DNA of 64,000 nucleotides from Rhodococcus sp. KBS0724 (GCF_005938745.2 NZ_VCBX02000001.1:4912501-4976500), one strand, 5' to 3'. Counted from the stretch's first letter, positions 17,558-27,557 are shown. Notes: generated from the sequence alone by a model not told the origin. Numbers and translations: made by a program.

Positions 17558-17596
17558 AGCGCCCCACCGCGGAGAGTATCTCCGCGGTGGGGCGCT
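17558..17596. terminator. bidirectional hairpin terminator
   Basis: A perfect stem of 18 bp (outer arm starting AGCGCCCCACCGCGG, 17558-17575; complementary arm 17579-17596) with a GTA loop lies between two convergent genes (stops at 17542 and 17625). An A-run at 17549-17554 gives a U-tract for the minus-strand transcript. Confidence 0.9.
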
Positions 17597-17624
17597 CTGG
17601 TTCGAGCATCACTGCTGGTACGGA

Positions 17625-19070
17625 CTAGGACCCGAAGATGTTGCCCAGGCTGCCGAGCGAACCGGTTCCACCGGTGCCAGGCTCTCCACCGTCGACAGGC
17701 GCTGCGATCTGAACTGAAATCTGATCGGCCGACGCCGTCACCGTTCCGGCGCCCGAGTACTCGGCCGCGACGATTCGCTGGCCCTGAGTTGCCGGTGTCC
17801 ACGAAATACTGGCTTTTCCGGACGAATCGACCGTCGCCGTGCCGATAACCGTCTCACCGTCCTTGAAGGTGACTGTGCCACCGGCGTTTGCGGGACTGAT
17901 CTGGGCCGAAATGGTTTGCGCTACGCCGACCTGGCCCGCTCCAACACTGAGACCTGTTGTCGAGCCTGTGGTTCCGGCGGGTTGTTCGGCAACTGTCGTA
18001 CTTGCCGTGGTGCTCGATCCGGTGACACCGGATCGGCCGGCGAACACAGCTTCGATCGTCTGCGTACCCGCAACGGTCGGAACCCAGGCGTAGGTGGCGT
18101 CACCGTTACCGGCAACCGGTACCGAAGCCAGAACCGTTCCACCGATCTTGAACGTGACCGTTCCACCGGTTCCCGACGCAGACACCGTCGCCTTGAGGGT
18201 GGTCGACTTACCCACCTGGGCGCCCGAGATCGGGGCCAGCGTGGTGGTCGACGGAGAATCAGCCTGCGAAACACTCACGGTTCGCGCCGCCGACTGCGAA
18301 CCGACAGCCTTCGCCGTGTCCGCAAACTTCGCAGTAATCGAGTGATCTCCGCGAGTGGTCGGCGTCCAGGCAAGTGTTGCAACGCCATTGGCGAGCGTGC
18401 CGACGCCGATCTTGGAACCGGCGTCGAAGAACTCCACCTGATCACCGTCGGCACCACCGGTGACCGTCGCCTCCAGCGACACCGCTTGCCCCACCTGGGC
18501 GCCGCTGACCGGAGACACGGTAGTGGTCGAGATGTTCTTCTGAACATTGATCGACGGACCAACACCCTTGAGCTGCCCCGACCCCAAAGTCCCACTCACA
18601 TGCAACTCAGACGTCAAATTCACATTCCGCGCACAACCCTCGCCCACTGTGTAGCTGAATTCAACGGTTCGGAACTTCGGTTTGATCAAACCATCGTTCC
18701 AGTACACCGCCCAGCTACCCGTGATCTTCGCGTAGTCGTCAGCCACCTCGACCTTGTTGCTGCCGATCACGTCGCCGTCGACCTTGGCCGAATCCTTGAC
18801 ATATGTAAGACAATCCGGATGAACGTCCTTGACCTGCTGAAGGTACTCGAGACTACCGGTTCGCGTCAGTACCGACGTGACGGTAATCGTCTCACCTACA
18901 CTCGGTTTCCCGTTGGAAATAGTGCGGGCAACATGATAATCGTGTACGTTGCCCTCCGCCGTCACCGGCTCAGCCCCCGCGACACCGACGCCAGCAACCG
19001 CCGCGAAGCCCGCAGCAACAGCAAACACACTCAAACCACCGACAACACGACGAACACCACTCACGGACAT
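17625..19070 (-). CDS. secreted Ig-like repeat surface protein
   Basis: A 481-residue exported protein. Signal peptide of ~33 residues (GVGVAGAEP cleavage region), an N-terminal ~170-residue domain with conserved Cys pair and FSYTVGEGC, then three tandem bacterial Ig-like repeats of ~85 residues, each starting with a TTTxxPxSGAQVG-type strand and containing GTVTFKxG and WxPTxxG. The tail is Gly-rich (GTGGTGSLGS). Probably cell-wall associated; no LPxTG anchor. The ATG 19070 follows GAGAGGGATATGG. Three 13-bp tandem repeats lie in the upstream leader. Confidence 0.85.
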   Translation of the reverse strand: MSVSGVRRVVGGLSVFAVAAGFAAVAGVGVAGAEPVTAEGNVHDYHVARTISNGKPSVGETITVTSVLTRTGSLEYLQQVKDVHPDCLTYVKDSAKVDGDVIGSNKVEVADDYAKITGSWAVYWNDGLIKPKFRTVEFSYTVGEGCARNVNLTSELHVSGTLGSGQLKGVGPSINVQKNISTTTVSPVSGAQVGQAVSLEATVTGGADGDQVEFFDAGSKIGVGTLANGVATLAWTPTTRGDHSITAKFADTAKAVGSQSAARTVSVSQADSPSTTTLAPISGAQVGKSTTLKATVSASGTGGTVTFKIGGTVLASVPVAGNGDATYAWVPTVAGTQTIEAVFAGRSGVTGSSTTASTTVAEQPAGTTGSTTGLSVGAGQVGVAQTISAQISPANAGGTVTFKDGETVIGTATVDSSGKASISWTPATQGQRIVAAEYSGAGTVTASADQISVQIAAPVDGGEPGTGGTGSLGSLGNIFGS

Positions 19071-19096
19071 CCATATCCCTCTCGACGACGGAGCAG

Positions 19097-19135
19097 ACAG
19101 GTGTCCAGTACAGGTGTCCAGGACAAGCGTCCATC
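19097..19135. repeat. three tandem 13-bp repeats in the 5' leader of the Ig-repeat gene
   Basis: ACAGGTGTCCAGT, ACAGGTGTCCAGG and the diverged ACAAGCGTCCATC follow each other without gaps, 27-65 bp before the ATG at 19070. A dyad ACGTTA-N12-TAACGT (19152-19175) lies further upstream. They could be regulator sites or a slippage-prone leader. Confidence 0.65.
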
Positions 19136-19224
19136 TGCTTTCGATGCCGTGACGTTATCCCTTTACCTGTAACGTGGCTGGGCTTTTCGAAAAATTGGTG
19201 AATTCGGCGCAAACTTGGCTCCGC

Positions 19225-19803
19225 CTACAGGCTTGCGGTGAGCGCCAACTCCACCCGAACAGCCACATCGACAGCGGCACTTTCACACGAGCGGTACAAC
19301 TCGTGGGCGTCGAGTCGACCGATCGCGACGCCGTCCGACACCACTTCGTTGAGCAGTTCCTGGGAAATGCCACCCGACGCAATGTCGAGGACAGTGCGCA
19401 CCGGTGTCGTAATTCGGATGGCTCCGAACTGCTCGCATTCCGATTCCGCAAGCAAACACCGGTGCAAAGCAAGCTGACGGGTTGGCGCTGAGACGGGTAC
19501 GCCGACCGACAGGTGCAGGAACCGTGGCTGCAAGTGGCCGAGACCGTGAAGTTCGGCAGCGCTGTAGTGCGAGACGGTTGCTCGGCCGGCAAACCACGTG
19601 CACCATTTGGCAAATTCGTCCATCGCGGTGCGGCGTACTCGATCCAGTCGAAATAGCTCCGGACACTCCGAAATCCAGGTTCCGGATTCCAAGAGCCAGT
19701 CCCAGTCATGACCGGAAAAACCCAGGGCGGCGGCCTGATCCGTCGCAACAAACCCGCATTGGCGCAGTGCCAACAATTCGAGTGCTTCGTAGTCTGGAGC
19801 CAT
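19225..19803 (-). CDS. AbiEi-antitoxin-like protein, no toxin partner
   Basis: A 192-residue protein resembling the AbiEi antitoxin family: an N-terminal winged-helix-like segment (LLALRQCGFVATDQAAALGFS), a GHDWDWLLESGTW strand typical of actinobacterial members, a middle HYSAAELHGLG and a C-terminal RTVLDIASGG region. In type IV toxin-antitoxin systems the partner is an AbiEii nucleotidyltransferase; none is adjacent, so this is an orphan and may be a plain regulator. ATG 19803 has GGAGG five nt upstream and is preferred over GTG 19809. Confidence 0.6.
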   Translation of the reverse strand: MAPDYEALELLALRQCGFVATDQAAALGFSGHDWDWLLESGTWISECPELFRLDRVRRTAMDEFAKWCTWFAGRATVSHYSAAELHGLGHLQPRFLHLSVGVPVSAPTRQLALHRCLLAESECEQFGAIRITTPVRTVLDIASGGISQELLNEVVSDGVAIGRLDAHELYRSCESAAVDVAVRVELALTASL

Positions 19804-19929
19804 GACCACCTCCGGTGACCGTCTGGAGCGCTTTCCCGCCAGGCTACGGCATTCTGTGTTTCAGATCACAGTATCGGATGAGCGCGTATTCACAGAGTTC
19901 GTTCAGAGTCGTCGGGAAGAATCCCTGAG

Positions 19930-20700
19930 ATGACTGTCGCAGCAAACAACGCGCCCCCGCGCAATCGTGTGCTCATCATCCTGCTCGTCGTGATCGCTGT
20001 ACTGGTCGCAGCGCTTGTAGGCGGCGAACTCTACGTACGCAATCAAGTCAAAAGCTGCATGGCCGACCAGTTTCAGAGTGAACTCGGCTCACAGGTAGAC
20101 GTGGGCTTGAGCTGGAAACCCGTTCTACTGCAAGCCATCGACAAGAAGGTCCCCTACATCACCATCGACAGCGACGATTCGTCGTTCGGGCCGGCCACCG
20201 GAATGCAGGTCCACGCCAAGGTCAACGACATCAATCTCCAACCGTCCGCCGGAAACAGCGGAACCGTCGGAAGCTCGAGCGCCGACGTCAACTGGTCAAC
20301 TGCCGGAATCCTGGCCACCCTCCAGGAACAGACCTTCGGTGGGCTTGTCACCGGCGTCACGGCCGATTCCGCCGCCGGCACTTTGGCCTTCGACGTCGGA
20401 CCAGCCGGCCTTGCCAAGCTCACAGTCAAGCCGACCATCTCGAACGGAGTTGTCGACGTACAAACCGTCGGCGCCGAGATTCTGGGCTTCGGACTGCCGA
20501 CCGACCTTGTCGACGGCATCGTCCAGACATTGACGGACAGCTTGCAGACCTACCCGCTGGACATGAAGCCCACAGAGCTCACCGTGACCGACGACGCGAT
20601 CAAGATTTCACTCGAAGGCGGCGCCTACGCAATGCCTGTCGCCAATGCATCGGCGCAGAATGCATCCGCGGTTCCCGACAGCTGCGGAATTCTTACCTGA
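19930..20700 (+). CDS. DUF2993/LmeA-family phospholipid-binding protein
   Basis: A 256-residue protein with an N-terminal membrane segment (~15-36: LIILLVVIAVLVAALVGG) acting as signal-anchor, followed by a DUF2993 beta-rich domain. LmeA, the best known member, binds phosphatidylinositides and is needed for lipomannan mannan elongation in mycobacteria. The segment VRNQVKSCM and the DINLQPS strand fit the family. Whether this is LmeA itself or a paralogue (Rv0479c-like) is not decided here. Confidence 0.75.
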   Translation: MTVAANNAPPRNRVLIILLVVIAVLVAALVGGELYVRNQVKSCMADQFQSELGSQVDVGLSWKPVLLQAIDKKVPYITIDSDDSSFGPATGMQVHAKVNDINLQPSAGNSGTVGSSSADVNWSTAGILATLQEQTFGGLVTGVTADSAAGTLAFDVGPAGLAKLTVKPTISNGVVDVQTVGAEILGFGLPTDLVDGIVQTLTDSLQTYPLDMKPTELTVTDDAIKISLEGGAYAMPVANASAQNASAVPDSCGILT

Positions 20701-20717
20701 CGCGGAAGCACGCAAGT

Positions 20718-21859
20718 TCAGGAGTCCTCGAAGCTCCACATCAGCGTTGCTTGCACGGGGTTAGGTCGCCAGCGACCCCGAAACAGAGCCCCAGATTCGA
20801 GTGCATTCGCGAGTTCGGTGAGCAAGACCGCCAACGACGGCCACACTGGACCGGCGTCATCGGCGGCGTCGCGGCCACACTCGGTAATACATCCGCGCAA
20901 CGGACCGGTTCGGGTGTCGCACACGAGTAGGTAGCCGTCGCGTTCAGCGATAGGCACAAACGATTCGAGGTACACCCCGGCAGGAGTCCCGCGTCGCGTT
21001 GTTCAGGTTGCCGTTCGGTGATGAACTGGGCGATGTCCGGGTCCTCGTGAGCGAGTTCGTGCGTCAGCGCAAGGTGTTCCTCTTGGAGGGTACGAACACC
21101 GTCGAGTGAGAGTAGGTCGTGTTCGGGAAGGATTTGCGCCCAATCCCCGGGGCGAAATCCGTTGTGCAGGCGATAGAAGTTGCGTAGGTCGTCGGGCCAC
21201 GGACAAGGAAACAGTGACTCGACCGCATCGACGTCCTGCTGTGAGGCGGGATCGGCGAGTGCGGCGAGGACATCGGGGGCGTGGTGTCCGCACCAATCCG
21301 TGATGCGTTGCCAAGTCCCGGAAACTGTTGCGGTACTGACTGTTTTCGAGACATCGGGCTGATCTTCGGGGAAGATTGGGTAGTTTTCGGTATAGGCGGT
21401 TTCGCAGCGCAGACCGTCGGTGTCGCGAAGTGTGGACGTTGGTGTGTCGGTCTCGGTTTCCGCTAGTTCGATTCGGACACGAGCGGAGTCGGCGCGTAGG
21501 CGGTGCGCCGCCCCAACTCTGATCCGGTAGGTGCCAGGTTCGAGGGATTCGAGGTCGATGATTATCTCCCCGGTCAGACCTTGCACGCGTGGATTCCGGC
21601 CGGACAGGCGGACAGTTCCCTCCTCGATCGCATCCCACTCGTCGCCGAATTCGCCGAGTTCGCTGACGGAATCGCGAAGCTGGACGACAACGGAGACCGG
21701 TCCGGGTTCCTTCGCAGTCCGCAGTACGGCTCCGTTTATGACACCGCCGATGCAAAGCAGCGGTCCTTCCATCATTACTTCGCTTGATAAATCATCGTCA
21801 CGGACAAGGAGGAACGGGTGAGGAAGGTCGGCGATTGCGGAGCACTCCGATGGACGCAT
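20718..21859 (-). pseudogene. SMI1/KNR4-family protein, frameshifted
   Basis: The minus-strand frame from ATG 21859 encodes an N-terminal beta domain and then an SMI1/KNR4 domain (WQRITDWCGHHAPDVL, FPCPWPDDLRNFYRLHNG). After RQPEQRDAG, near 20995, homology moves into another frame, resuming as GTPAGVYLESFVPIA and ending at 20718. One missing base in the GCGGG stretch restores a single ~380-residue gene. SMI1 proteins are often immunity proteins for contact-dependent toxins, but no toxin gene is adjacent. The break could be a real mutation or a sequencing error. TAGTAT lies 6 nt before the ATG. Confidence 0.7.
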
Positions 21860-22002
21860 GACGTGATACTAAGCGCTGACATTCCGCCACCGATGGGACT
21901 CTTGATCTGCTGATATGTCTCGCGGTGGAGGAATATCCAGACATTTCCGACTGATTTTGAGAACCCCTCGAATTCGAACAGGATTTCGATTACGGTGGGG
22001 GA

Positions 22003-23487
22003 ATGTTCGATCCGGGGGTGGGGATTTTCGGTAACTCGGCACAGCTGAGTGGTACCGAAACCGACTGTGCCCTCGTCGATCTGATGGCCGAGTTGCATGC
22101 GTGTGAGGCGATGCTGGTCGAGCGGAAACTGGCGGTGGTGGCGGAGTTCTTCACCCGCCGCAGCACCGAACATGTCGAGGGCGGGGCGTGGACGTCGTCG
22201 GCGCACGAACTCGCCGAATCCGAAGTCGGCGCAGTGCTCACGATGGGGCGCGCCGCCGCCGGAAAGCTCATCGGGTTGGGGTTTGCCCTCAAGACGCGGC
22301 TGCATCGGACACGGGCGGCAATGGCGCGCGGTGAACTCGACTTCTACCGGGTTTCGTTGATCGAGTCGGCGACCGCGAATGTCGGTGACGAGTTGATCGA
22401 CGAGGTGGAGCGTTTACTCCTCGAGCAGGTCCTCGCCCCACCCGTTGACGGCGGTACCGGATTGACGGGTCGGCGGTTGACGGCGGCGATCGACCGGATC
22501 GTCGCCCGCGTCGATCCGGAAGGACTACGGGAACGCCGACGCCGAGCCCTCGCCGACAGATTCGTCGGCGTCAGCGCCGCCGAAGACGGCATGGCCCGCA
22601 TCCTGGGCAGTATCCCGGCCGAGCAAGCACGCGCTTTCGACGGACGGTTGCGGGAGTTGGCGATGTCGGTCTGCCGCCATGATTCGCGCACCTATGAGCA
22701 GCGCCGCGCGGATGCGTTGGGCGCGTTGGTGAGTGGTTCCACGGTGTTGGTGTGTGACTGCGACCGCAGCGATTGCCCGCAGGACCGCAGTGGCCTCGTT
22801 GTTGTGCGTAGGCCGTTGGTGCATGTGGTGATGTACGAAACCACTCTGCAGGCCGACGGCGACACCCCAGACGCGAACGAGCCCGCGCATCTCGACGGAT
22901 ACGGGGTGATCAGCGCCGAGCATGCCCGTGACATCGCGAAAGATGCCACGATAAAAGAAGTGCGCGTACCCGCAGACCCCGAACCGACACCTGAGCCCGC
23001 CTCGGCGACGGTGTACCGCCCCGGCACGGCACTCGACACCTGGCTACGCGCGCTCGCAGGGAGTTGCCAGTGGCCGCACTGTGATGTCCCGGCCTGGAAC
23101 TGCGACCTCGACCACAACGATCCGTTCAACCACACCGATCCTGCGCAGGGTGGGAAAACCCTCGCGTCGAATCTGAGCGCGTTCTGCCGGAACCACCACC
23201 GCCTCAAGCACTCCGGAGCCTGGCAGCTCGACCCGAACCCGGATCGCAGCATCACCCTGACCTCACAAACCGGGCATCGCTACCGAACCAGACCGGCCGG
23301 GCTACTCGCCGGAAGGCAGGAACCACCGCCGCCGGAAGGCGGCACCCGGCGACGAACACGACTCGAGAACAAAGCTGCCCGCATCCGGGCCGAACGCAAA
23401 CGCCGGACAACCCGCCGGACACCCACACCCCGAAAATGCCCGCCCCACAAACCCGTCGACTACGGCAACGACCCACCGCCATTCTGA
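22003..23487 (+). CDS. DUF222/13E12-repeat HNH endonuclease-like protein
   Basis: A 494-residue protein of the family abundant in mycolata: a DUF222 helical domain (~20-320) and a C-terminal HNH nuclease domain with CQWPHCDVPAWNCDLDHNDP (~350-370) and CRNHHRLKH (~395). The paired Cys residues form a zinc site and the DH/N/H residues the nuclease centre. Linked to REP13E12 elements in M. tuberculosis, but no repeat or transposase boundary is visible here. Function unproven. GGTGGGGG precedes the ATG. Confidence 0.85.
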   Translation: MFDPGVGIFGNSAQLSGTETDCALVDLMAELHACEAMLVERKLAVVAEFFTRRSTEHVEGGAWTSSAHELAESEVGAVLTMGRAAAGKLIGLGFALKTRLHRTRAAMARGELDFYRVSLIESATANVGDELIDEVERLLLEQVLAPPVDGGTGLTGRRLTAAIDRIVARVDPEGLRERRRRALADRFVGVSAAEDGMARILGSIPAEQARAFDGRLRELAMSVCRHDSRTYEQRRADALGALVSGSTVLVCDCDRSDCPQDRSGLVVVRRPLVHVVMYETTLQADGDTPDANEPAHLDGYGVISAEHARDIAKDATIKEVRVPADPEPTPEPASATVYRPGTALDTWLRALAGSCQWPHCDVPAWNCDLDHNDPFNHTDPAQGGKTLASNLSAFCRNHHRLKHSGAWQLDPNPDRSITLTSQTGHRYRTRPAGLLAGRQEPPPPEGGTRRRTRLENKAARIRAERKRRTTRRTPTPRKCPPHKPVDYGNDPPPF

Positions 23488-23505
23488 ATCAGGGGCAACC
23501 CGGTG

Positions 23506-24171
23506 CTACTCCCCCAGACCGTCGAGCACAGCACGGGTTCCCGAAAGTCCGAGGCGTGTGGCGCCCGCAGCGATCATGTCGAGCGCTGCCTGCGTGGTGC
23601 GGATTCCTCCGCTGGCCTTGACTCCCACCGATGGACCGACGGTTTTGGCCATCAACGCGACAGCCTCCACGCTTGCGCCACCAGCGGGGTGGAAGCCGGT
23701 GGAAGTCTTCACGAAGTTCGCGCCCGCATGCACTGCCGCGCGGCAACATTCGACTATCGCTTCGTCGGGCAATGCCGCAGTTTCGAGGATCACCTTCAGC
23801 ACGGCGCGCTCGCCCATCGCTTCACGGACCGTGAGTACGTCGGCAAGCACAGCGTTGTAGTCACCAGCGAGCGCGGCTCCGACATCGATGACCATGTCGA
23901 TTTCGCGTGCACCTTGATCAACAGCGAGACGAGCTTCGGCGCCCTTCACCAGTGAGTGATGCTTGCCGGACGGAAAGCCGACCACCGCGGCGGTAATCAG
24001 ACCGTCGGCGCGGATCGGCAGCATCGACGGTGAGACGCACACAGCAAGAACACCTAGTTCCCGGGCCTCGTCGATCAGCGCCGTCACGTCGGCGGCCGTG
24101 GCTTCGGGTTTGAGCAAGGTGTGGTCGACCATTGCGGCAACCTGTGAACGAGTGAGCGCAGCATGGGCCAT
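23506..24171 (-). CDS. deoC: deoxyribose-phosphate aldolase
   Basis: A 221-residue class I aldolase splitting 2-deoxyribose 5-phosphate into acetaldehyde and glyceraldehyde 3-phosphate. Visible: [10 protein letters not shown] near the N-terminus, VCVSPSML, the Schiff-base region with NFVKTSTGF (catalytic Lys) and [11 protein letters not shown] 24171 (MAHAALTR) is preferred; the frame extends to 24237 but that would overlap purU. Divergent from purU. In M. tuberculosis deoC is Rv0478, consistent with the synteny. Confidence 0.95.
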   Translation of the reverse strand: MAHAALTRSQVAAMVDHTLLKPEATAADVTALIDEARELGVLAVCVSPSMLPIRADGLITAAVVGFPSGKHHSLVKGAEARLAVDQGAREIDMVIDVGAALAGDYNAVLADVLTVREAMGERAVLKVILETAALPDEAIVECCRAAVHAGANFVKTSTGFHPAGGASVEAVALMAKTVGPSVGVKASGGIRTTQAALDMIAAGATRLGLSGTRAVLDGLGE

Positions 24172-24235
24172 GAAAGAAAGCTTGGCATACGACCATGCGT
24201 CGAGCGGCACTGCGACACCTGAGAGACTAGACGGC

Positions 24236-25123
24236 ATGACCGCTGCACCCTCGACTGATGATCGACGCTACGTACTCTCCCTCGGCTGCCCCGACACGAC
24301 GGGTATCGTCGCGCGCATTTCGTCCTTCCTCACCGATGTCGGTGGCTGGATCGTCGAAGCTGCGTATCACGCTGACGCAGACACCGGATGGTTCTTCACC
24401 CGTCAGGCTGTGCGGGCGTCGTCGGTGAGCATCAGTATCGAGGAACTGCGTGATCGGTTCGAAGCCGTGGCGGCCGAGATCGGACCCGAAACCGAGTGGA
24501 CGCTGCACGATTCGGGGGCTCCCAAGAAGATCGTGCTTCTCGTGAGCAAGGAAGGTCACTGCCTGCACGACCTTCTCGGTCGCGCAGCGGGTGGCGAGCT
24601 CCCAGCCGAAATCAGCGCCGTCATCGGAAACCACGAGGACTTGCGGAGCGTGACCGAGCGTCACGGGATCGACTTCCACCACGTTCCGTTCTCCAAGGAC
24701 CCGGCCGAGCGCGGGCCGTCTTTCGAGAAGGTGCGCGCCCTGGTCGACGCACATAATCCGGACGCTGTTGTGCTGGCTCGGTTCATGCAGGTTCTGCCGC
24801 AGTCACTGTGCGAGCACTGGGCGGGCCGCGCGATCAACATTCATCACAGCTTCTTGCCGTCGTTCATCGGGGCCCGCCCGTACCACCAGGCTTTTGCTCG
24901 GGGTGTGAAGCTGATCGGTGCGACGTGCCACTACGTCACCGCAGAACTGGATGCCGGCCCGATCATCGAGCAGGACGTGATCCGCGTCGACCATGCCGAC
25001 GATGTTGCCGACATGGTCCGTCAGGGTCGCGATATCGAAAAGCTTGTTCTTTCCCGCGGTTTGCGGTGGCACCTCGAGGATCGAGTGTTGGTGCACGGCC
25101 GCAAGACTGTGGTGTTCAGCTAG
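24236..25123 (+). CDS. purU: formyltetrahydrofolate deformylase
   Basis: A 295-residue enzyme hydrolysing 10-formyl-THF to formate and THF. N-terminal ACT domain (~10-90: [17 protein letters not shown]) and C-terminal formyltransferase fold with [16 protein letters not shown] (Asn-His) and the catalytic Asp in [14 protein letters not shown] 24236 is chosen because the upstream extension is antisense to deoC. Formate supply and folate balance link it functionally to purine synthesis. Its last codons are duplicated just downstream. Confidence 0.95.
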   Translation: MTAAPSTDDRRYVLSLGCPDTTGIVARISSFLTDVGGWIVEAAYHADADTGWFFTRQAVRASSVSISIEELRDRFEAVAAEIGPETEWTLHDSGAPKKIVLLVSKEGHCLHDLLGRAAGGELPAEISAVIGNHEDLRSVTERHGIDFHHVPFSKDPAERGPSFEKVRALVDAHNPDAVVLARFMQVLPQSLCEHWAGRAINIHHSFLPSFIGARPYHQAFARGVKLIGATCHYVTAELDAGPIIEQDVIRVDHADDVADMVRQGRDIEKLVLSRGLRWHLEDRVLVHGRKTVVFS

Positions 25124-25140
25124 CAGGGTGTTCAGCTAGC
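25111..25140. repeat. 14-bp direct duplication spanning the purU stop
   Basis: GGTGTTCAGCTAGC occurs at 25111-25124, containing the purU stop TAG, and again at 25127-25140, abutting the stop of the convergent hydrolase gene. The last purU codons and its stop are thus present twice. Confidence 0.85.
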
Positions 25141-26171
25141 TAGAGATTGCGCAACCGCACGATCTCGCGGTCGAACTCGTCGATGCTTTCGATGGACGAC
25201 ATGTGACCGACGCCGGGAATCACGATCAGCCGTTCGAGGTTGCCGGCTTCGTCGAGCACCTGCGCGAGTTTGCGCGCGTGGACGGGTGGTGTGAGCCGAT
25301 CGAGTGATCCGACGAGCACGGTGGTCGGCACTTCGAGATTGTCGAGACCCTCGTGAATGTCGAGCGTGCTCAGGGCCGCTCCCCAACCGCCACGAATGCG
25401 TGGCTTGCACTCGCGAACGATGTTCTCGCAGAACTGAACTTCGGCTTTGGTGGCGTTGGGTGACATCGAGACGTACTGGATTGCCTTGGTCATCGCGCCC
25501 GAGGACACGAATGGCACGGGCGAGCTGAGGATGGCGCGTCCGACCGGAACCGGCACTCGCGGGAAGCGTTCCGGCAGCGGAATCACCGTGGTTTCGGCAA
25601 TCAGTCGATCACTCGCCGTGCTGGCCAGCATCACCGCCGACGCGTACTTCTTGACGTCGTCCGGGTGCTTTCCGGCCCAGGCGATGATGCTCATTCCGCC
25701 CATGCTGTGTCCGACGATGACGGCTTTCTTGTCTTCACGGACGGTCGCTCCGAGCACTGCCGAGAGGTCGTCGGCCAGTACGTCGGGCCCCAGCGGGAGG
25801 GTGCCGACGGTGCTGCGTCCGTGACCGCGCTGGTCGTACGTGATGACGCGGTATTCGCCGGCCAGCGCATTGACCTGCGGGTACCAGAATTCTGTTGAGC
25901 AGGTCCAGCCGTGACTCAGCACAATCGGATCACCGTCGACTGGTCCGTATGCCCGGATGTTGATGATCGCGCCGTCTTCGGTGGTCAGTTCGCTGATGTC
26001 CGCTTTGAATGTCGGGGTCTGCAGGAGTGCGTTTGGTTCGACGTCGGCAACGAGGGTGAGTCCTCTGGTGGAGTTCCGACGACGGAGAACGGCGACTGCT
26101 GCTGCGAGCGCCCCGGCTCCGGCAACTCCGGCCAATACCCGGAGTGTGGTGGTTCGCGAACTGCTGGACAT
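25140..26171 (-). CDS. membrane-anchored alpha/beta hydrolase
   Basis: A 343-residue hydrolase with an N-terminal hydrophobic segment (~10-30: VLAGVAGAGALAAAVAVL) followed by a soluble alpha/beta domain. HGWTCS near 85 (oxyanion), GHSMGG near 155 (nucleophile Ser) and a late GVGHMSSIE with the catalytic His. Likely an esterase or epoxide/haloalkane-hydrolase relative; substrate unknown. It lies 51 bp downstream of the AurF-like oxygenase on the same strand, so they may act together on an envelope lipid or secondary metabolite. Confidence 0.8.
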   Translation of the reverse strand: MSSSSRTTTLRVLAGVAGAGALAAAVAVLRRRNSTRGLTLVADVEPNALLQTPTFKADISELTTEDGAIINIRAYGPVDGDPIVLSHGWTCSTEFWYPQVNALAGEYRVITYDQRGHGRSTVGTLPLGPDVLADDLSAVLGATVREDKKAVIVGHSMGGMSIIAWAGKHPDDVKKYASAVMLASTASDRLIAETTVIPLPERFPRVPVPVGRAILSSPVPFVSSGAMTKAIQYVSMSPNATKAEVQFCENIVRECKPRIRGGWGAALSTLDIHEGLDNLEVPTTVLVGSLDRLTPPVHARKLAQVLDEAGNLERLIVIPGVGHMSSIESIDEFDREIVRLRNL

Positions 26172-26222
26172 GCATGTACCCCTGACTGAATTCGAAGGAA
26201 ATTCGATACGGATGATTGGGTG

Positions 26223-27158
26223 TCAGATGATGTGCGCTCGGCGCAGCAACATCGTGGACGGGCCGCCGATCAGGCCGACCTCGGTAAGAAACTCGACGGT
26301 ATTCGCGCATCCTCGACGCACCATGTCGTGGTAGTGGACATTGTTCTTCGCGGCGTGGATTGCCGCTTCGGCGTCGAGTCCGGCGGCTGCGTAAACGTTG
26401 TTGTTCACGAGGCTGGTGACCACGAAGTATGCGGTGACGGCGAGGACGAACCGGATGCGGGCTTGCTGGAACCGGGTGATGTGGGCTGCTCGTCGGACGG
26501 TTTCCTCGCGGGCGAATCTGATGTGGCGGGCTTCTTCGACCACGTGGATTCTGCTGACGGTTCGGGTGAGCGGTTGGACTCGGATGTCTCGCATGAATTC
26601 GCGTTGCATCATGTCGAGGATTTCTTCGGCGAAGAGTGTTCCGCCGTAGGCCAAGGATCCGGTGGCTGTTGCCTTGAAGGGGCGTGCGGCGGTGCGGATC
26701 CAGGTCTTCGGCCGGTAGGACGGGACGCCGAATTTGGCTGCGGAGCGAGCGAACATCGTGGAGTGCCGGCATTCGTCGGCGATTTCGGTGAGCGCAAATT
26801 GCACGTGCGCTGTGGACGGATCGTGGAAGTAGATGTCGCGGACGAGCATCTGCATGAGGATCATTTCGAACCAGATGCCGGTGCCCGCGATGCTGGCTGC
26901 TTCGTGGATGGTGAGGGTGACGCGTTGTTGCTGCGTCATCTCGTCCCACATCGGTGTGCCGTAGAGGCTGCACCATTCGGGACTCATCCCGTACAGGTCG
27001 TCCGGGACGGGCGCTTCCCAGTCGATCTCGATCAACGGATCGTAGGAGGTGCGGGCAGCTGAGGCGAGGAGCTTGGATGCCGTGTCCTGGCGGTCACCGG
27101 CACGGGTCAGTCGGGATTGGCGCCGATCGTTCTCGGATCGGTCAGGCTCGACAGACAT
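26223..27158 (-). CDS. AurF-like diiron oxygenase
   Basis: A 311-residue helical protein resembling the AurF/p-aminobenzoate N-oxygenase family (PF11583). Iron ligand motifs typical of ferritin-like diiron proteins are visible: HEAAS near 115, ADECRHS (~162) and VVEEARHIRF (~230). AurF oxidises aryl amines; mycobacterial relatives have no established substrate. Two hydrophobic helices late in the protein (VLAVTAYFVVTSLV) may sit at the membrane. Transcribed with the downstream hydrolase. Confidence 0.72.
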   Translation of the reverse strand: MSVEPDRSENDRRQSRLTRAGDRQDTASKLLASAARTSYDPLIEIDWEAPVPDDLYGMSPEWCSLYGTPMWDEMTQQQRVTLTIHEAASIAGTGIWFEMILMQMLVRDIYFHDPSTAHVQFALTEIADECRHSTMFARSAAKFGVPSYRPKTWIRTAARPFKATATGSLAYGGTLFAEEILDMMQREFMRDIRVQPLTRTVSRIHVVEEARHIRFAREETVRRAAHITRFQQARIRFVLAVTAYFVVTSLVNNNVYAAAGLDAEAAIHAAKNNVHYHDMVRRGCANTVEFLTEVGLIGGPSTMLLRRAHII

Positions 27159-27263
27159 CGCAGTTCACTCCCCACGAGGACCGGCAAGCTATGTGTGACT
27201 GCCGTTAACCCACAATAGCACCGCATAGTGCCACCCCGCGGGGGCCGAACTGCGAAAGACGCG

Positions 27264-27557
27264 CTACCAGCGAGGACCGCGCTGAATGTCGTCCACGCGA
27301 GGCCGCACGTCAACGAGGTAGACGCAGATTGCGACTACCGCGATGATGCCCAGCATTCCCACCGGAGACGTCACCAACAACACCAAGGCCGCCACGACAA
27401 GGATGCCGAGCCAGATCGGCTTGGTCAGCTTGTTGACTGCGGTGAACGCGTCAGGGCGCTGCCGCACGGCATGCACGATCGCGAAGACAGCGCCTGCCAA
27501 GGCAAGCAACTTCAGTGCGAGAAAAATCAGGCCGATAATGCCATCCACAGCTACCAC
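27264..27557 (-). CDS. DUF2516 membrane protein
   Basis: A 97-residue protein with two or three membrane helices (residues ~7-27 and ~49-80) and a short basic C-terminus, fitting DUF2516 (Rv0476 in M. tuberculosis, next to hbhA). Function unknown. A hairpin separates it from hbhA upstream on the same strand, so some read-through may occur. Confidence 0.8.
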   Translation of the reverse strand: MVAVDGIIGLIFLALKLLALAGAVFAIVHAVRQRPDAFTAVNKLTKPIWLGILVVAALVLLVTSPVGMLGIIAVVAICVYLVDVRPRVDDIQRGPRW

